Source: DATJHM01 sp035493895
GTDB taxonomy: Bacteria; Chloroflexota; Ktedonobacteria; Ktedonobacterales; Ktedonobacteraceae
Length of the DNA stretch: 55,548 nucleotides
Direction of reading: 5' to 3'
Assembly: GCA_035493895.1 (NCBI GenBank)
Contig: DATJHM010000104.1
Location: 1-55,548 of the forward strand
Shown: positions 42,643 through 50,523 of the stretch, one piece after another
How positions within the stretch are numbered: position 1 is the stretch's first letter
Layout: the number at the start of each line of letters is the position of its first letter
The notes under the pieces: generated by a model
Told to the model about the DNA's origin: nothing
The model's input: only the letters and a program-made list of their open reading frames with translations
The model's database searches: none
Made by a program: the position numbers and the translations under genes

Positions 42643-42728
42643 CGCCATATAAAGCAATAAAAGGTGCTTCATCTCTCTTAAATGGTAGGATAAGAAATGA
42701 TATAATCGAATCAAAGCAAGGATACATC

Positions 42729-42929
42729 ATGCCGGTCAAAATCAGAAAGCTTAAAGCGGCTCCATCCAAAGCAGGCTTCTATGCAAGATCAGCAAAGGGG
42801 AGCCATACAAAGTGGATACATCCACATTTCCCTGGTGTTTACGTTATTCTTTCAGGTAACGATGGAAACGATGCGCAACAATATCAGATCGAAGATACAC
42901 AGGATGCCCTCAGAAAGGTTGGCAAGTGA
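42729..42929 (+). CDS. hicA: HicA-family mRNA interferase toxin
   Basis: This 66-residue basic protein has the dsRBD-like HicA fold. The catalytic His26 lies in AKGSHTKWIHP, after the GFYARSAKGSH strand, which is the hallmark motif. It cleaves mRNA when its antitoxin is lost. AAGGA stands six bases upstream of the ATG and a TATAAT-like box is near 42698. The antitoxin gene begins 1 nt after its stop, the standard toxin-first hicAB order. Confidence 0.85.
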   Translation: MPVKIRKLKAAPSKAGFYARSAKGSHTKWIHPHFPGVYVILSGNDGNDAQQYQIEDTQDALRKVGK

Positions 42930-42930
42930 T

Positions 42931-43137
42931 ATGAACCCTAACCACTATTCGCTGGTGATCCAATGGGATCCGAGAGATAACATTTATGTTGTGAGCGTGC
43001 CGGAACTTCCAGGATGCAGAACACATGGTAAAACCTATCAGGAGGCCATCCAAAATGCCCTTGAGGTCATCGAACTGTGGATAGAGGATGCGCAAAAAGC
43101 AGGGGAACCTGTTCCGCCTCCCATCCTTGCAGCGTAA
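42931..43137 (+). CDS. hicB: HicB-family antitoxin
   Basis: This 68-residue protein has the partial RNase H-like HicB fold: YSLVIQWDPRDNIYVVSVPELPGCRTHGKTYQEAIQNALEVI. The PELPGCRTHGKTYxEA segment is diagnostic. It ends in PVPPPILAA with no C-terminal helix-turn-helix or ribbon-helix-helix domain, so it may neutralise HicA without binding DNA strongly itself. The ATG at 42931 is 1 nt after hicA; an upstream in-frame start within hicA is rejected. Confidence 0.86.
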   Translation: MNPNHYSLVIQWDPRDNIYVVSVPELPGCRTHGKTYQEAIQNALEVIELWIEDAQKAGEPVPPPILAA

Positions 43138-43209
43138 AAAGAAAGTAGTCGTAGATATCAGGTAGCAGGCTTCATCTACGTTGAGACAATTCGCTATAAC
43201 AGCTTCAGG

Positions 43210-43270
43210 TTGACAATCTCCGTATTCCTCCTTATACTGAAAACATCTGATGTCTGATGTCTGATGTTTT
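43210..43270 (+). promoter_or_regulatory. Near-consensus promoter plus triple-repeat operator for the GntR gene
   Basis: TTGACA (43210-43215), a 17-bp spacer, then TATACT (43233-43238) make a near-perfect vegetative promoter. Directly after, CTGATGT is repeated three times without gap (43247-43267). The whole is framed by AAAACATC (43240-43247) and GATGTTTT (43263-43270), an inverted repeat. This sits over the expected transcription start, where an autorepressor would bind. The GntR protein encoded 20 nt later is the obvious candidate. Confidence 0.75.
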
Positions 43271-43289
43271 TGAGAGATGGAGGAAGCTT

Positions 43290-44006
43290 ATGACGTCAAC
43301 TCTTCCGCCTGCTTCTTTGTCGGGGCGGCGGCAGTCGCTCGTCAATCAGGTGCTGGACTATCTTCAACAGCAAATTGTAAGTGGAGCATTTTCTGTGGGC
43401 AGCAAGCTTCCCGCAGAGTCTGAACTGATGGCCCATCTTACCGTGGGGCGCTCGACGGTGCGCGAGGCCATGCAGGTTCTCGCGCACATGGGGCTCGTCG
43501 AAGTGCGAGCAGGGGATGGCACCTATGTCTGCGCCCCGCAGCCGGAAACGGAACCGCTTGGGCAGCGACTTCGGCGTGCAAAGATCTTTGAGGTGTATGA
43601 AGTTCGGCATACGCTCGAACTGGAATGCGCGCGTCTTGCAGCCCAACGGAGAGACGAGCAAGATCTTGCGCGTATTCAGCAAGCGGTACAGCAGCGGAGA
43701 GAATTTCTGGCTACCAGGCAGGAACAGGCATTTATTGACGCCGATCTCGCTTTTCATAGCGCGATTGCTGATGCCTCAAAGAATACCGTTCTGGCCGATC
43801 TCTACCACGCCTTTATCACCGTGCATCGCGAAACCTGGACGCAAGCAAGCGAAATTCCGGGCTTGAGCGAACAGGGGCAAATCGTTCACGAGCAGATCGC
43901 CGAAGCGATCGAGCAATGTGATCCACAACGCGCCCAACACCTCGTGGAACGGCTGCTCAGCGAGTCAACAGATCGCTTTCGGCAACTCTTGCATAACGAA
44001 GAGTAG
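43290..44006 (+). CDS. FadR-subfamily GntR transcriptional regulator
   Basis: This 238-residue regulator has an N-terminal winged helix (VLDYLQQQIVSGAFSVGSKLPAESELMAHLTVGRSTVREAMQVL, with GDGTYV in the wing) and an all-helical FCD ligand domain (YEVRHTLELECARLAA, DADLAFHSAIADAS, EQIAEAIEQCDPQRA). The conserved D-x3-H and later His positions of metal-binding FCD domains are present. Ligands are usually small organic acids. The ATG at 43290 has GGAGG six bases before it; an earlier frame start at 43257 lies inside the operator repeats. It converges with the HMG-CoA lyase gene, which may be a target (inference). Confidence 0.9.
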   Translation: MTSTLPPASLSGRRQSLVNQVLDYLQQQIVSGAFSVGSKLPAESELMAHLTVGRSTVREAMQVLAHMGLVEVRAGDGTYVCAPQPETEPLGQRLRRAKIFEVYEVRHTLELECARLAAQRRDEQDLARIQQAVQQRREFLATRQEQAFIDADLAFHSAIADASKNTVLADLYHAFITVHRETWTQASEIPGLSEQGQIVHEQIAEAIEQCDPQRAQHLVERLLSESTDRFRQLLHNEE

Positions 44007-44070
44007 CGAATGGAAACAGTGAGCGCTTTAAATCGTGCGCCCGCATCCTGAGCCTGATAGCATTTTGCGA

Positions 44071-45009
44071 TCAAAGCGTCTGGGATGCGATGCAAGCCTG
44101 ATAATATTTGCTGGTGGGTGGATGCTGAAGGGAAGGGGCAATCGTGCTCGTCGCGGCGACCACCTTCGCCAGATCGACACCGGTTGAGATACCAAGGCCA
44201 TGGAGCATATAGAGCAGATCTTCGGTCGCCAGATTGCCTGCCGCGCCGGGAGCATAGGGGCAACCTCCCAGCCCCCCTGCGGAAGCATCGACGATACTGA
44301 TGCCCATCTGTAAAGCCGTCAGAACATTGGCGAGGGCCGTGCCGCGTGTATCGTGAAAATGGACGGCCAGGCACTCGATGGGAATGCCGCCCGTCTGGAG
44401 GAGGAGATTGAGAACCTCCACAACCTGTCCCGGTGTGGCAACGCCGATGGTATCGCCCAGTGAAAGCTCATCGATGCCCATCGCCATAAGCGATTGAGCA
44501 ACCGCCAGCACCTGCTGAGAATCGACCTGTCCTTCATAGGGACAGCCAAAGACCGTCGAGATATAGCCACGCACAGGAATATTTTCACGTTGTGCAAGGG
44601 CGACGACCGGACGAAAATTGGCGAGGCTTTCGGCAATCGTGGCATGAATATTGTGCTGCGTAAAGCTTTCGCTGGCGGCAGTAAACACTGCCACCGCACG
44701 CGCACCTGCGGCCAGTGCGCGTTCCATCCCCTTGAGATTAGGCACCAGAACCGGATAGGAGGTCGAGCTAAGGTTCTGGCGTTGTCGTACCGCTTGCATG
44801 ACCGTAGCGGCATCGCTCAATTGCGGAATTGCGCGAGGGCTCACAAATGAGGTTGCCTCTACAACCGGTAGACCAGCTTCAGCAAGTAATTGAATAAACT
44901 GAATCTTCTGCGCCGTTGGGATCTGTACTTTTTCGTTTTGCAGGCCATCGCGTGGGCCAACCTCGACCACACGTACCGCCTTTGGTAACGTGGCAAGGGG
45001 AAAAGGCAT
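44071..45009 (-). CDS. Hydroxymethylglutaryl-CoA lyase
   Basis: This 312-residue TIM-barrel enzyme splits HMG-CoA into acetyl-CoA and acetoacetate, the last step of leucine breakdown. Landmarks are VEVGPRDGLQNE (metal and substrate), STVFGCPYEG, AVHFHDTRGTALAN (metal His pair) and GGLGGCPYAPGAAGNLATED with the catalytic Cys loop. The ATG at 45009 is used, with GAGGTG upstream; it starts 1 nt after the CorC-type gene stops, so the two are co-translated. Longer in-frame starts would overlap that gene. Confidence 0.92.
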   Translation of the reverse strand: MPFPLATLPKAVRVVEVGPRDGLQNEKVQIPTAQKIQFIQLLAEAGLPVVEATSFVSPRAIPQLSDAATVMQAVRQRQNLSSTSYPVLVPNLKGMERALAAGARAVAVFTAASESFTQHNIHATIAESLANFRPVVALAQRENIPVRGYISTVFGCPYEGQVDSQQVLAVAQSLMAMGIDELSLGDTIGVATPGQVVEVLNLLLQTGGIPIECLAVHFHDTRGTALANVLTALQMGISIVDASAGGLGGCPYAPGAAGNLATEDLLYMLHGLGISTGVDLAKVVAATSTIAPSLQHPPTSKYYQACIASQTL

Positions 45010-45010
45010 A

Positions 45011-46462
45011 CTATGCACCTCGATATTCAAATTGAGAAGGCTGTTCGGGCGACTTCTCTTCGGATGGAGAAGCATCTGAAGATTTATCACGCGTGCGCTC
45101 CCTGGGCGAAGGGAGCGCCAGCACATCTGGCTTCTTCTCCTCTTCCACAGCAGAAGTTCGCTCAACGCGAATCTTGAGAATACGACGACCACGTGTGGCA
45201 AGTACCGTAAACGTCAAGTCTTCAGCAGAGACCGTATCACCGGCAACAGGGATCTTATCCAGCTGCGCGTAGACAAAGCCGCCCAGCGTCTCATAATCGC
45301 GATCATCGAAATGCTTCTCCATGATCTCATTGAAATCGTAGAGGCTCACCTTCGCGGCAAAGATATACTCACGTTCGCTTATCTGCTCGTGCAGTATCTC
45401 CTCCTGATCATACTCATCCTGAATATCGCCCACAATCTCCTCTACCAGATCCTCAATCGTCACCAGACCAGCCACCGAGCCATACTCATCAACTACAATC
45501 ACCATATGCACGCGATTCTGGCGAATTTCACGTAGCAGATCATCGAGCTTCTTGGTTTCAGGGACAAAGTAGGCTGGACGCAGGAAATCACGAATGGGCA
45601 AGGCATGATGTTCCTCACGCAACTGCCGGAGCATATCTTTCGCATAGAGCACCCCAATGATCTCGTCGCCCCCCACCTCGGCCTCATAGACAGGAATGCG
45701 CGAAAAGCCCCCCTGCAAAGCCACATCAACCGCCTCATTCACCGTGGTATCGCTGGACAGCGTAATCATATCAATGCGCGGAACCATCACCTCGCGCACA
45801 GTTGTATCGGCGAACTCGAAGATGCTATGGATCATCTCCGTCTCTTCCTCTTCGAGCACCCCTTCTTCCTCACCCACCGTCACCAGCAGGCGCAGTTCTT
45901 CCTCTGTCACGAAAGGGCCCACCTTCACCTGACCTCCCATCACACGCACAAGCCCCGAAGTAATCTTGCTCAGAGACCAGACAAGAGGAGAGAGAATCCA
46001 TGCCGCAGTACGCACAGCACCAATCAAGATGAGTGCCCAGCGTAAAGGATTCTGGACAGCAGAAGTCTTGGGAGCGATTTCACAGAAGATCAGCACGACC
46101 AGAGAGATCACGATTGAAGAGATCAGTTCACCCCAGTTTGCCGAAAAGCGCAGGGCCAGGACCGTCGCCATACTCGAGGCAACAATCACCGCCACGCTGT
46201 TTACGATCAGGATTGTCGTGAGGAACCTGTTCGGCTCAGCCAGCAGATGTTCAATCTCCTGAGCACGTGTATCGCCCTCTTCAACAAGATTTTTCAGCTT
46301 AATGCGACTGATAGACGTAAGAGCCGTTTCGGCAGCAGAGGCAAAACCACAAAAAACCAGGGTTATCAGCAAGATAACCAGTTGTAACCAGGCTTCCGCA
46401 TCAAATTGTGGAAGGTGAGGATCAATGACGGCGGCTATACTTGATAAGCCAGGGCCATCCAT
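45011..46462 (-). CDS. CNNM/CorC-type membrane protein with CBS pair (hemolysin C-like)
   Basis: This 483-residue protein has an N-terminal CNNM (DUF21) domain with about four membrane segments (CGFASAAETALTSISRIKLKNL is its signature), then two CBS domains (VMVPRIDMITLSSDTT and VIVVDEYGSVAGLVTIEDLVEEIVGDI) and a C-terminal CorC/HlyC domain (YDFNEIMEKHF, YETLGGFVYAQLDKIP). Such proteins export or regulate Mg2+ and Co2+. A charged 40-residue tail follows. The ATG at 46462 has AAAGGAG upstream, placed across the end of glmU, and is preferred to in-frame starts inside glmU. Confidence 0.9.
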   Translation of the reverse strand: MDGPGLSSIAAVIDPHLPQFDAEAWLQLVILLITLVFCGFASAAETALTSISRIKLKNLVEEGDTRAQEIEHLLAEPNRFLTTILIVNSVAVIVASSMATVLALRFSANWGELISSIVISLVVLIFCEIAPKTSAVQNPLRWALILIGAVRTAAWILSPLVWSLSKITSGLVRVMGGQVKVGPFVTEEELRLLVTVGEEEGVLEEEETEMIHSIFEFADTTVREVMVPRIDMITLSSDTTVNEAVDVALQGGFSRIPVYEAEVGGDEIIGVLYAKDMLRQLREEHHALPIRDFLRPAYFVPETKKLDDLLREIRQNRVHMVIVVDEYGSVAGLVTIEDLVEEIVGDIQDEYDQEEILHEQISEREYIFAAKVSLYDFNEIMEKHFDDRDYETLGGFVYAQLDKIPVAGDTVSAEDLTFTVLATRGRRILKIRVERTSAVEEEKKPDVLALPSPRERTRDKSSDASPSEEKSPEQPSQFEYRGA

Positions 46463-46469
46463 GAGAAAA

Positions 46470-47900
46470 CTACTCCTTTGCACCATTCCCTGTTGAAGGG
46501 GGTTCTTCCGGGCGCAACGAACGTATAGGGTGAGCGGGCACACCAACAACGAGAGTATAGGGGGGGACATCTTTCGTCACCACCGCACCAGCCCCAGTAT
46601 AGGCGTGATCGCCGATTGTTACCGGCGCAATCAGAGTCGTATCGCACCCGATAAACGCGCCAGTACCAATCGTAGTACGATGTTTTCGTTTTCCATCAAA
46701 ATTCGAGGTAATCGAGCCAGCAGCAATATTCACATGCTCGCCAGTCGTCGTATCGCCAAGATAGCTAAAGTGGTGCATGTCAGATTCTGCACCGATATAT
46801 GAATTTTTCGCTTCCGCAAAATTGCCCATACGCACGCCCCGGGCCAGATGAGCACCAGCACGGCAATGACTGAAAGGTCCCATGCTGACCTCGTCCTCCA
46901 GGACAGAATCTTCAATCGCAGAATTGCGCACCACACAGCGATCACCGATATGAGCCTGATGAATTGTCGTTGCAGGGCCAATACGGCACTCCGCGCCAAT
47001 AGTAGTCTCGCCCGTGAGCATCGTGCCCGGAAGAATTACGGTATCCATGCCGATCTGTACGGAATCTTCTATATACGTCGTCGCCGGATCGACAATCGTC
47101 ACGCCCGCATACATATGCCGCTCCAGAATGCGCTGGCGCAGCAACTTTTCAGCAGCAGCGAGTTGAACGCGATCATTAATGCCGATCGTCTCATCCATCA
47201 TCCCTTGAACCGTAGCGACCTTCAGACCCTGGGAAGCGGCAATCGCGACAAGATCAGTGAGATAATACTCACCCGTCGTATTGCGAGGCAGGTCTTGCAA
47301 AACAGGCCAGAGCCAGGAACGATCAAAGCAATAGACACCGGAGTTGACCTCAGTCAAGGATAACTCTTCAGGAGTAGCCTTCTTCACCTCAACAATGGCA
47401 CGCACATTCCCCTGCCGATCGCGCGCCACACGACCAAAATCGCTGGGAAGCGTGGCCTGTGCGGTCAGGAAAGTAACGGCAGCCTGTTGTCTGAAATGCT
47501 CAAGCAGAACCTGTGCGAGAATCTCAGCGCGCACCAGAGGTGTATCGCCATAACAGACCAGCACCGTCTCAGGTAAAGGATCAAGCGCATCAACAACCGC
47601 TTGAGCGGCGAGAACAGCGTGGCCGGTCCCCAATTGCTCGTATTGCGTCGCATAGAGGCAGCGTGAAGCGAAAGCTTCAGTGACCTGCTCGGACGCATGG
47701 CCCAGCACCACAATGGGACGATGTGCATAAATATCATGGTTATGAGCAAGGAAAGAAGGAGTAGAGGGGATCGTCTCGATTGTCTTCAAGACATGCCCGA
47801 GCAGAGGAATCCCTGCCAGAGGATGCAACAACTTCGACAATTTGGAACGCATCCGTGTGCCCTTACCAGCGGCAAGCACGACGGTCGCATATGTATTCAT
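46470..47900 (-). CDS. glmU: Bifunctional GlmU: GlcN-1-P acetyltransferase / GlcNAc-1-P uridylyltransferase
   Basis: This 476-residue cytoplasmic enzyme makes UDP-GlcNAc for cell-wall synthesis. The N-terminal pyrophosphorylase shows LAAGKGTRMRSKLSKLLHPLAG, YGDTPLV and EVNSGVYCFD. The C-terminal left-handed beta-helix shows hexapeptide repeats, with AESDMHHFSYLGDTTTGEHVNIAAG holding the catalytic His. Its ribosome site is weak: AAAGG lies unusually far upstream, yet no closer in-frame start fits the family N-terminus. It is the first protein gene after tRNA-Gln on this strand and is followed by the CorC-type gene. Confidence 0.93.
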   Translation of the reverse strand: MNTYATVVLAAGKGTRMRSKLSKLLHPLAGIPLLGHVLKTIETIPSTPSFLAHNHDIYAHRPIVVLGHASEQVTEAFASRCLYATQYEQLGTGHAVLAAQAVVDALDPLPETVLVCYGDTPLVRAEILAQVLLEHFRQQAAVTFLTAQATLPSDFGRVARDRQGNVRAIVEVKKATPEELSLTEVNSGVYCFDRSWLWPVLQDLPRNTTGEYYLTDLVAIAASQGLKVATVQGMMDETIGINDRVQLAAAEKLLRQRILERHMYAGVTIVDPATTYIEDSVQIGMDTVILPGTMLTGETTIGAECRIGPATTIHQAHIGDRCVVRNSAIEDSVLEDEVSMGPFSHCRAGAHLARGVRMGNFAEAKNSYIGAESDMHHFSYLGDTTTGEHVNIAAGSITSNFDGKRKHRTTIGTGAFIGCDTTLIAPVTIGDHAYTGAGAVVTKDVPPYTLVVGVPAHPIRSLRPEEPPSTGNGAKE

Positions 47901-48007
47901 AAGCCAGTTGTTAAAACCTTTTTCTGTCTTCTTTCGATAATTGAGGAAATGACGTGTGGGAGGGAACGACGCAACCATCATCCACACTTCTTATCGAAGA
48001 TACCAGG

Positions 48008-48079
48008 CTCGGGTGCTAGGATTCGAACCTAGGAATATCGGTTCCAAAGACCGACGCCTTACCGCTTGGCCACACCCGA
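48008..48079 (-). tRNA. tRNA-Gln (anticodon TTG)
   Basis: The reverse strand folds as a 72-nt cloverleaf. The acceptor TCGGGTG pairs with CACCCGA, the D arm contains GCCAAGCGGTAAGGC, the anticodon stem TCGGT/ACCGA encloses CTTTGGA with anticodon TTG, and the T arm is CTAGG-TTCGAAT-CCTAG. The discriminator base is G and CCA is not encoded. It lies 108 nt upstream of glmU on the same strand and may share its transcript. Confidence 0.95.
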
Positions 48080-48161
48080 TCATTGCAAGAAGAGTATAAA
48101 AACTCTGCAACAGATACTAACCTTGTACAAGAAAGCGTCTCTACAAAACTAGTACGCCAGT

Positions 48162-48190
48162 ATAGTACACGAATCTCGACGAATTGTCAA
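48162..48190 (-). promoter_or_regulatory. Promoter for tRNA-Gln (and possibly glmU)
   Basis: On the minus strand TTGACA (48190-48185) and TACTAT (48167-48162) are 17 bp apart. Transcription would start near 48155, about 75 nt before the tRNA 5' end. Confidence 0.6.
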
Positions 48191-48323
48191 TGTGTTTTGT
48201 GCTCTTTCTCAGCAGAGATAAAAAATCACGATCTCTACGGGGAAGAAGGCTGAATGCAGATCTGCCTGTATAATAAAGGAAAAGAGCGGGGCATTTTTAA
48301 CAAAAAGTTATATATGCTGTACC

Positions 48324-48353
48324 TTGACAAGCAACGGATTGCTAGCCTACACT
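48324..48353 (+). promoter_or_regulatory. Promoter for cysE
   Basis: TTGACA (48324-48329) and TACACT (48348-48353) are 18 bp apart on the plus strand, about 55 nt before the cysE start codon. It reads away from the divergent tRNA promoter. Confidence 0.55.
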
Positions 48354-48409
48354 CAACATGAGCGAGGAAAAAACTGGTTTTTCATCGAAAGAAAAGGATA
48401 TAGTTCTCT

Positions 48410-49144
48410 ATGGCGCAAAGACCCAATGGACATTCTCCAAAAACTGAAAGAGAGACGTCCACTCAACATACAGAGACAGAATTTGAGCAACTGCCGCAGG
48501 TGCCACCCGGCATCCTTATTCCTGCGCCAGGGGCAGTTCCACGCCGTAAAACGCACTGGCCGGATGCCATAGACGTTATCTTTGAAAAAGATCCAGCCTG
48601 TAGCAGTATCTTTGAGGCAATCCTCTATCAGGGTCTGTGGGCTATTATCTTTCATCGGCTATCACATTCGCTCTACAACGCTCATATTCCTTTTCTGCCG
48701 CGCATGATCTCACAATTTGCCCGCTGGTTTACAGGAGGGATCGAGATTCATCCTGGAGCACAGATCGGCAAGCGCTTCTTTATTGACCATGGCGCGGGTG
48801 TCGTCATAGGCGAGACAGCGATTATTGGCAATAATGTCATGCTCTATCACCAGGTCACGCTCGGAGCAACCGGCTGGTGGCGTCCCAGTCCCGGTCGCCG
48901 GGAGAAGCGGCATCCCACGATCGAAGACGACGTCACCATCGGCGTCGGCACGGCGGTTCTCGGTCCCATTACCATCGGACATGGCAGCAGAATTGGCGGT
49001 ATGGCGCTTGTGCTCGAATCGGTTCCCCCCAACTCGGTCGTTGCGTCCAAGCCAGCGGAATTGCTTGTGAAGGGTGGAGAGACGCTCAAAAAGCATCAAG
49101 AACTCACGCAAGGCTGGAATGGTGAGATGGACTATCAAATCTAG
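48410..49144 (+). CDS. cysE: Serine O-acetyltransferase
   Basis: This 244-residue enzyme acetylates serine for cysteine synthesis. A Pro-rich, variable N-terminus leads into the short helical region (DVIFEKDPACSSIFEAILYQGLWAIIFHRLSH) and the hexapeptide beta-helix (IHPGAQIGKRFFIDHGAGVVIGETAIIGNN, HQVTLGATG, HPTIEDDVTIGVGTAVLGPITIG), with the catalytic His in the FIDHG and YHQVTLG loops. The C-terminal inhibitory tail is short (to DYQI). AAAAGGA is about 11 bases before the ATG. It is monocistronic. Confidence 0.9.
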   Translation: MAQRPNGHSPKTERETSTQHTETEFEQLPQVPPGILIPAPGAVPRRKTHWPDAIDVIFEKDPACSSIFEAILYQGLWAIIFHRLSHSLYNAHIPFLPRMISQFARWFTGGIEIHPGAQIGKRFFIDHGAGVVIGETAIIGNNVMLYHQVTLGATGWWRPSPGRREKRHPTIEDDVTIGVGTAVLGPITIGHGSRIGGMALVLESVPPNSVVASKPAELLVKGGETLKKHQELTQGWNGEMDYQI

Positions 49145-49321
49145 CTTCAGTCTCCCTCAAACGCGTCGGAGAAGGGCCGTGGCTTCTACTGTCCCTGTAA
49201 ATCAGGATACCCAAAGTGCGCTGGGGCTGGACGGCCATCCCTCTCGACGCGCACCAGCACAGTTGCTATAATAGGTCGCGGATACACTTTTCGTCGTCAT
49301 TTTTGTTATTGGGGGTACCCA

Positions 49322-50518
49322 TTGGTAGCAACACATGGGAACTTAATCATCGGGCAATCGGGTGGAGCAACCGCCGTCATCAATGCCAGCCTGGTTGGAG
49401 CCGTTGAAGCGGCACTTGCCGACGAACGCATTGATGGCATTTACGGGATGCGACACGGCATTGAAGGCCTCCTCAAAGAAGATATTCTCGATTTACGTCA
49501 GCAGCCAGCACACATCTGGTCGCAATTACGATATACACCATCAGCAGCCCTGGGCAGTTGCCGCTATAAGCTTCAGGAACATGACCTGGAGCGTTCTATA
49601 GAGATTCTCCAGCGCCATAATATTCGTTATGTCCTCTATATTGGCGGCAACGATTCAGCCGATACCGCGCATCGTCTGGCGCAGACAGCACAACAGCTGG
49701 GGTATGAGCTCCAAACGATCAGCATACCTAAGACCATTGATAACGACCTGCCACTCACCGACCACTGTCCCGGCTACGGAAGTGCGGCCCGCTTTCTCGC
49801 CATGGCCACCATGGACTCAACCATGAACACGATCTCAATTCCATGGCATTATCCAGTCAAAGTGATTGAAACCATGGGACGAGATGCCGGTTGGATGGTG
49901 GCGGCAGCTGCGCTGGGCAAACGCGATGAGCGAGATGCGCCGCATATTCTGCTGCTGCCGGAACAACCCTTCAATGCGGAGCGTTTCTTACAACAGGTGG
50001 AGGAAACGTATCGCCGCATCGGCTATGTCATCGTTGTGGCCTCAGAAACCATCCGCGATAGCAAGGGGCAGGCATTAGGAGCCATAGGTCAGGTCGGAAC
50101 CGATGCCTTTCAGCATCCACTGTTAAGCGGAGCCTCACAGTATCTGGTTGATCTCGTCAGAAAAGAGCTGAACCTGCGCGCGCGCTTCGATAAGCCGGGC
50201 GACCTGCAACGGATGGCCTCGAACATGGTCTCGTCCGTCGATAGGGATGAGGCCTATCTGGTGGGGTATAGAGGAACACAGGCGGTATTGGCTGGCGAAA
50301 CCAACAAAATGGTCGCGTTGGTACGCCACGACGAACCGACCTATCACTGTGAGACAGCGCTGGTAGATCTCGCGGAGGTGGCAAACGTTCAACGCCTGAT
50401 GCCCGCAGAGTATCTTGACGAGAGCAAAACGATGGTCACCCAGGCTTTTATCGACTACGCTTTACCATTAATTGGTGAGGCACTTCCACATCATGCTCAA
50501 CTCATCACAAAAGGATAG
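49322..50518 (+). CDS. 6-phosphofructokinase family, probably pyrophosphate-dependent
   Basis: This 398-residue glycolytic enzyme phosphorylates fructose 6-phosphate. GGNDSAD at 108-114 and PKTIDND at 136-142 replace the GGDGS and PGTIDND of ATP-dependent enzymes. Asp111 and Lys137 at these places are the known markers of PPi use. Further landmarks are GYGSAARF, ETMGRDAGWM, LLPEQPF and a C-terminal PFK region. The first Asp of GGDDS is Asn here, a further deviation. The TTG start follows GGGGG by about seven bases; no ATG is in frame nearby. The DeoB gene begins 5 nt after its stop. Confidence 0.88.
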   Translation: MVATHGNLIIGQSGGATAVINASLVGAVEAALADERIDGIYGMRHGIEGLLKEDILDLRQQPAHIWSQLRYTPSAALGSCRYKLQEHDLERSIEILQRHNIRYVLYIGGNDSADTAHRLAQTAQQLGYELQTISIPKTIDNDLPLTDHCPGYGSAARFLAMATMDSTMNTISIPWHYPVKVIETMGRDAGWMVAAAALGKRDERDAPHILLLPEQPFNAERFLQQVEETYRRIGYVIVVASETIRDSKGQALGAIGQVGTDAFQHPLLSGASQYLVDLVRKELNLRARFDKPGDLQRMASNMVSSVDRDEAYLVGYRGTQAVLAGETNKMVALVRHDEPTYHCETALVDLAEVANVQRLMPAEYLDESKTMVTQAFIDYALPLIGEALPHHAQLITKG

Positions 50519-50523
50519 TTGCC

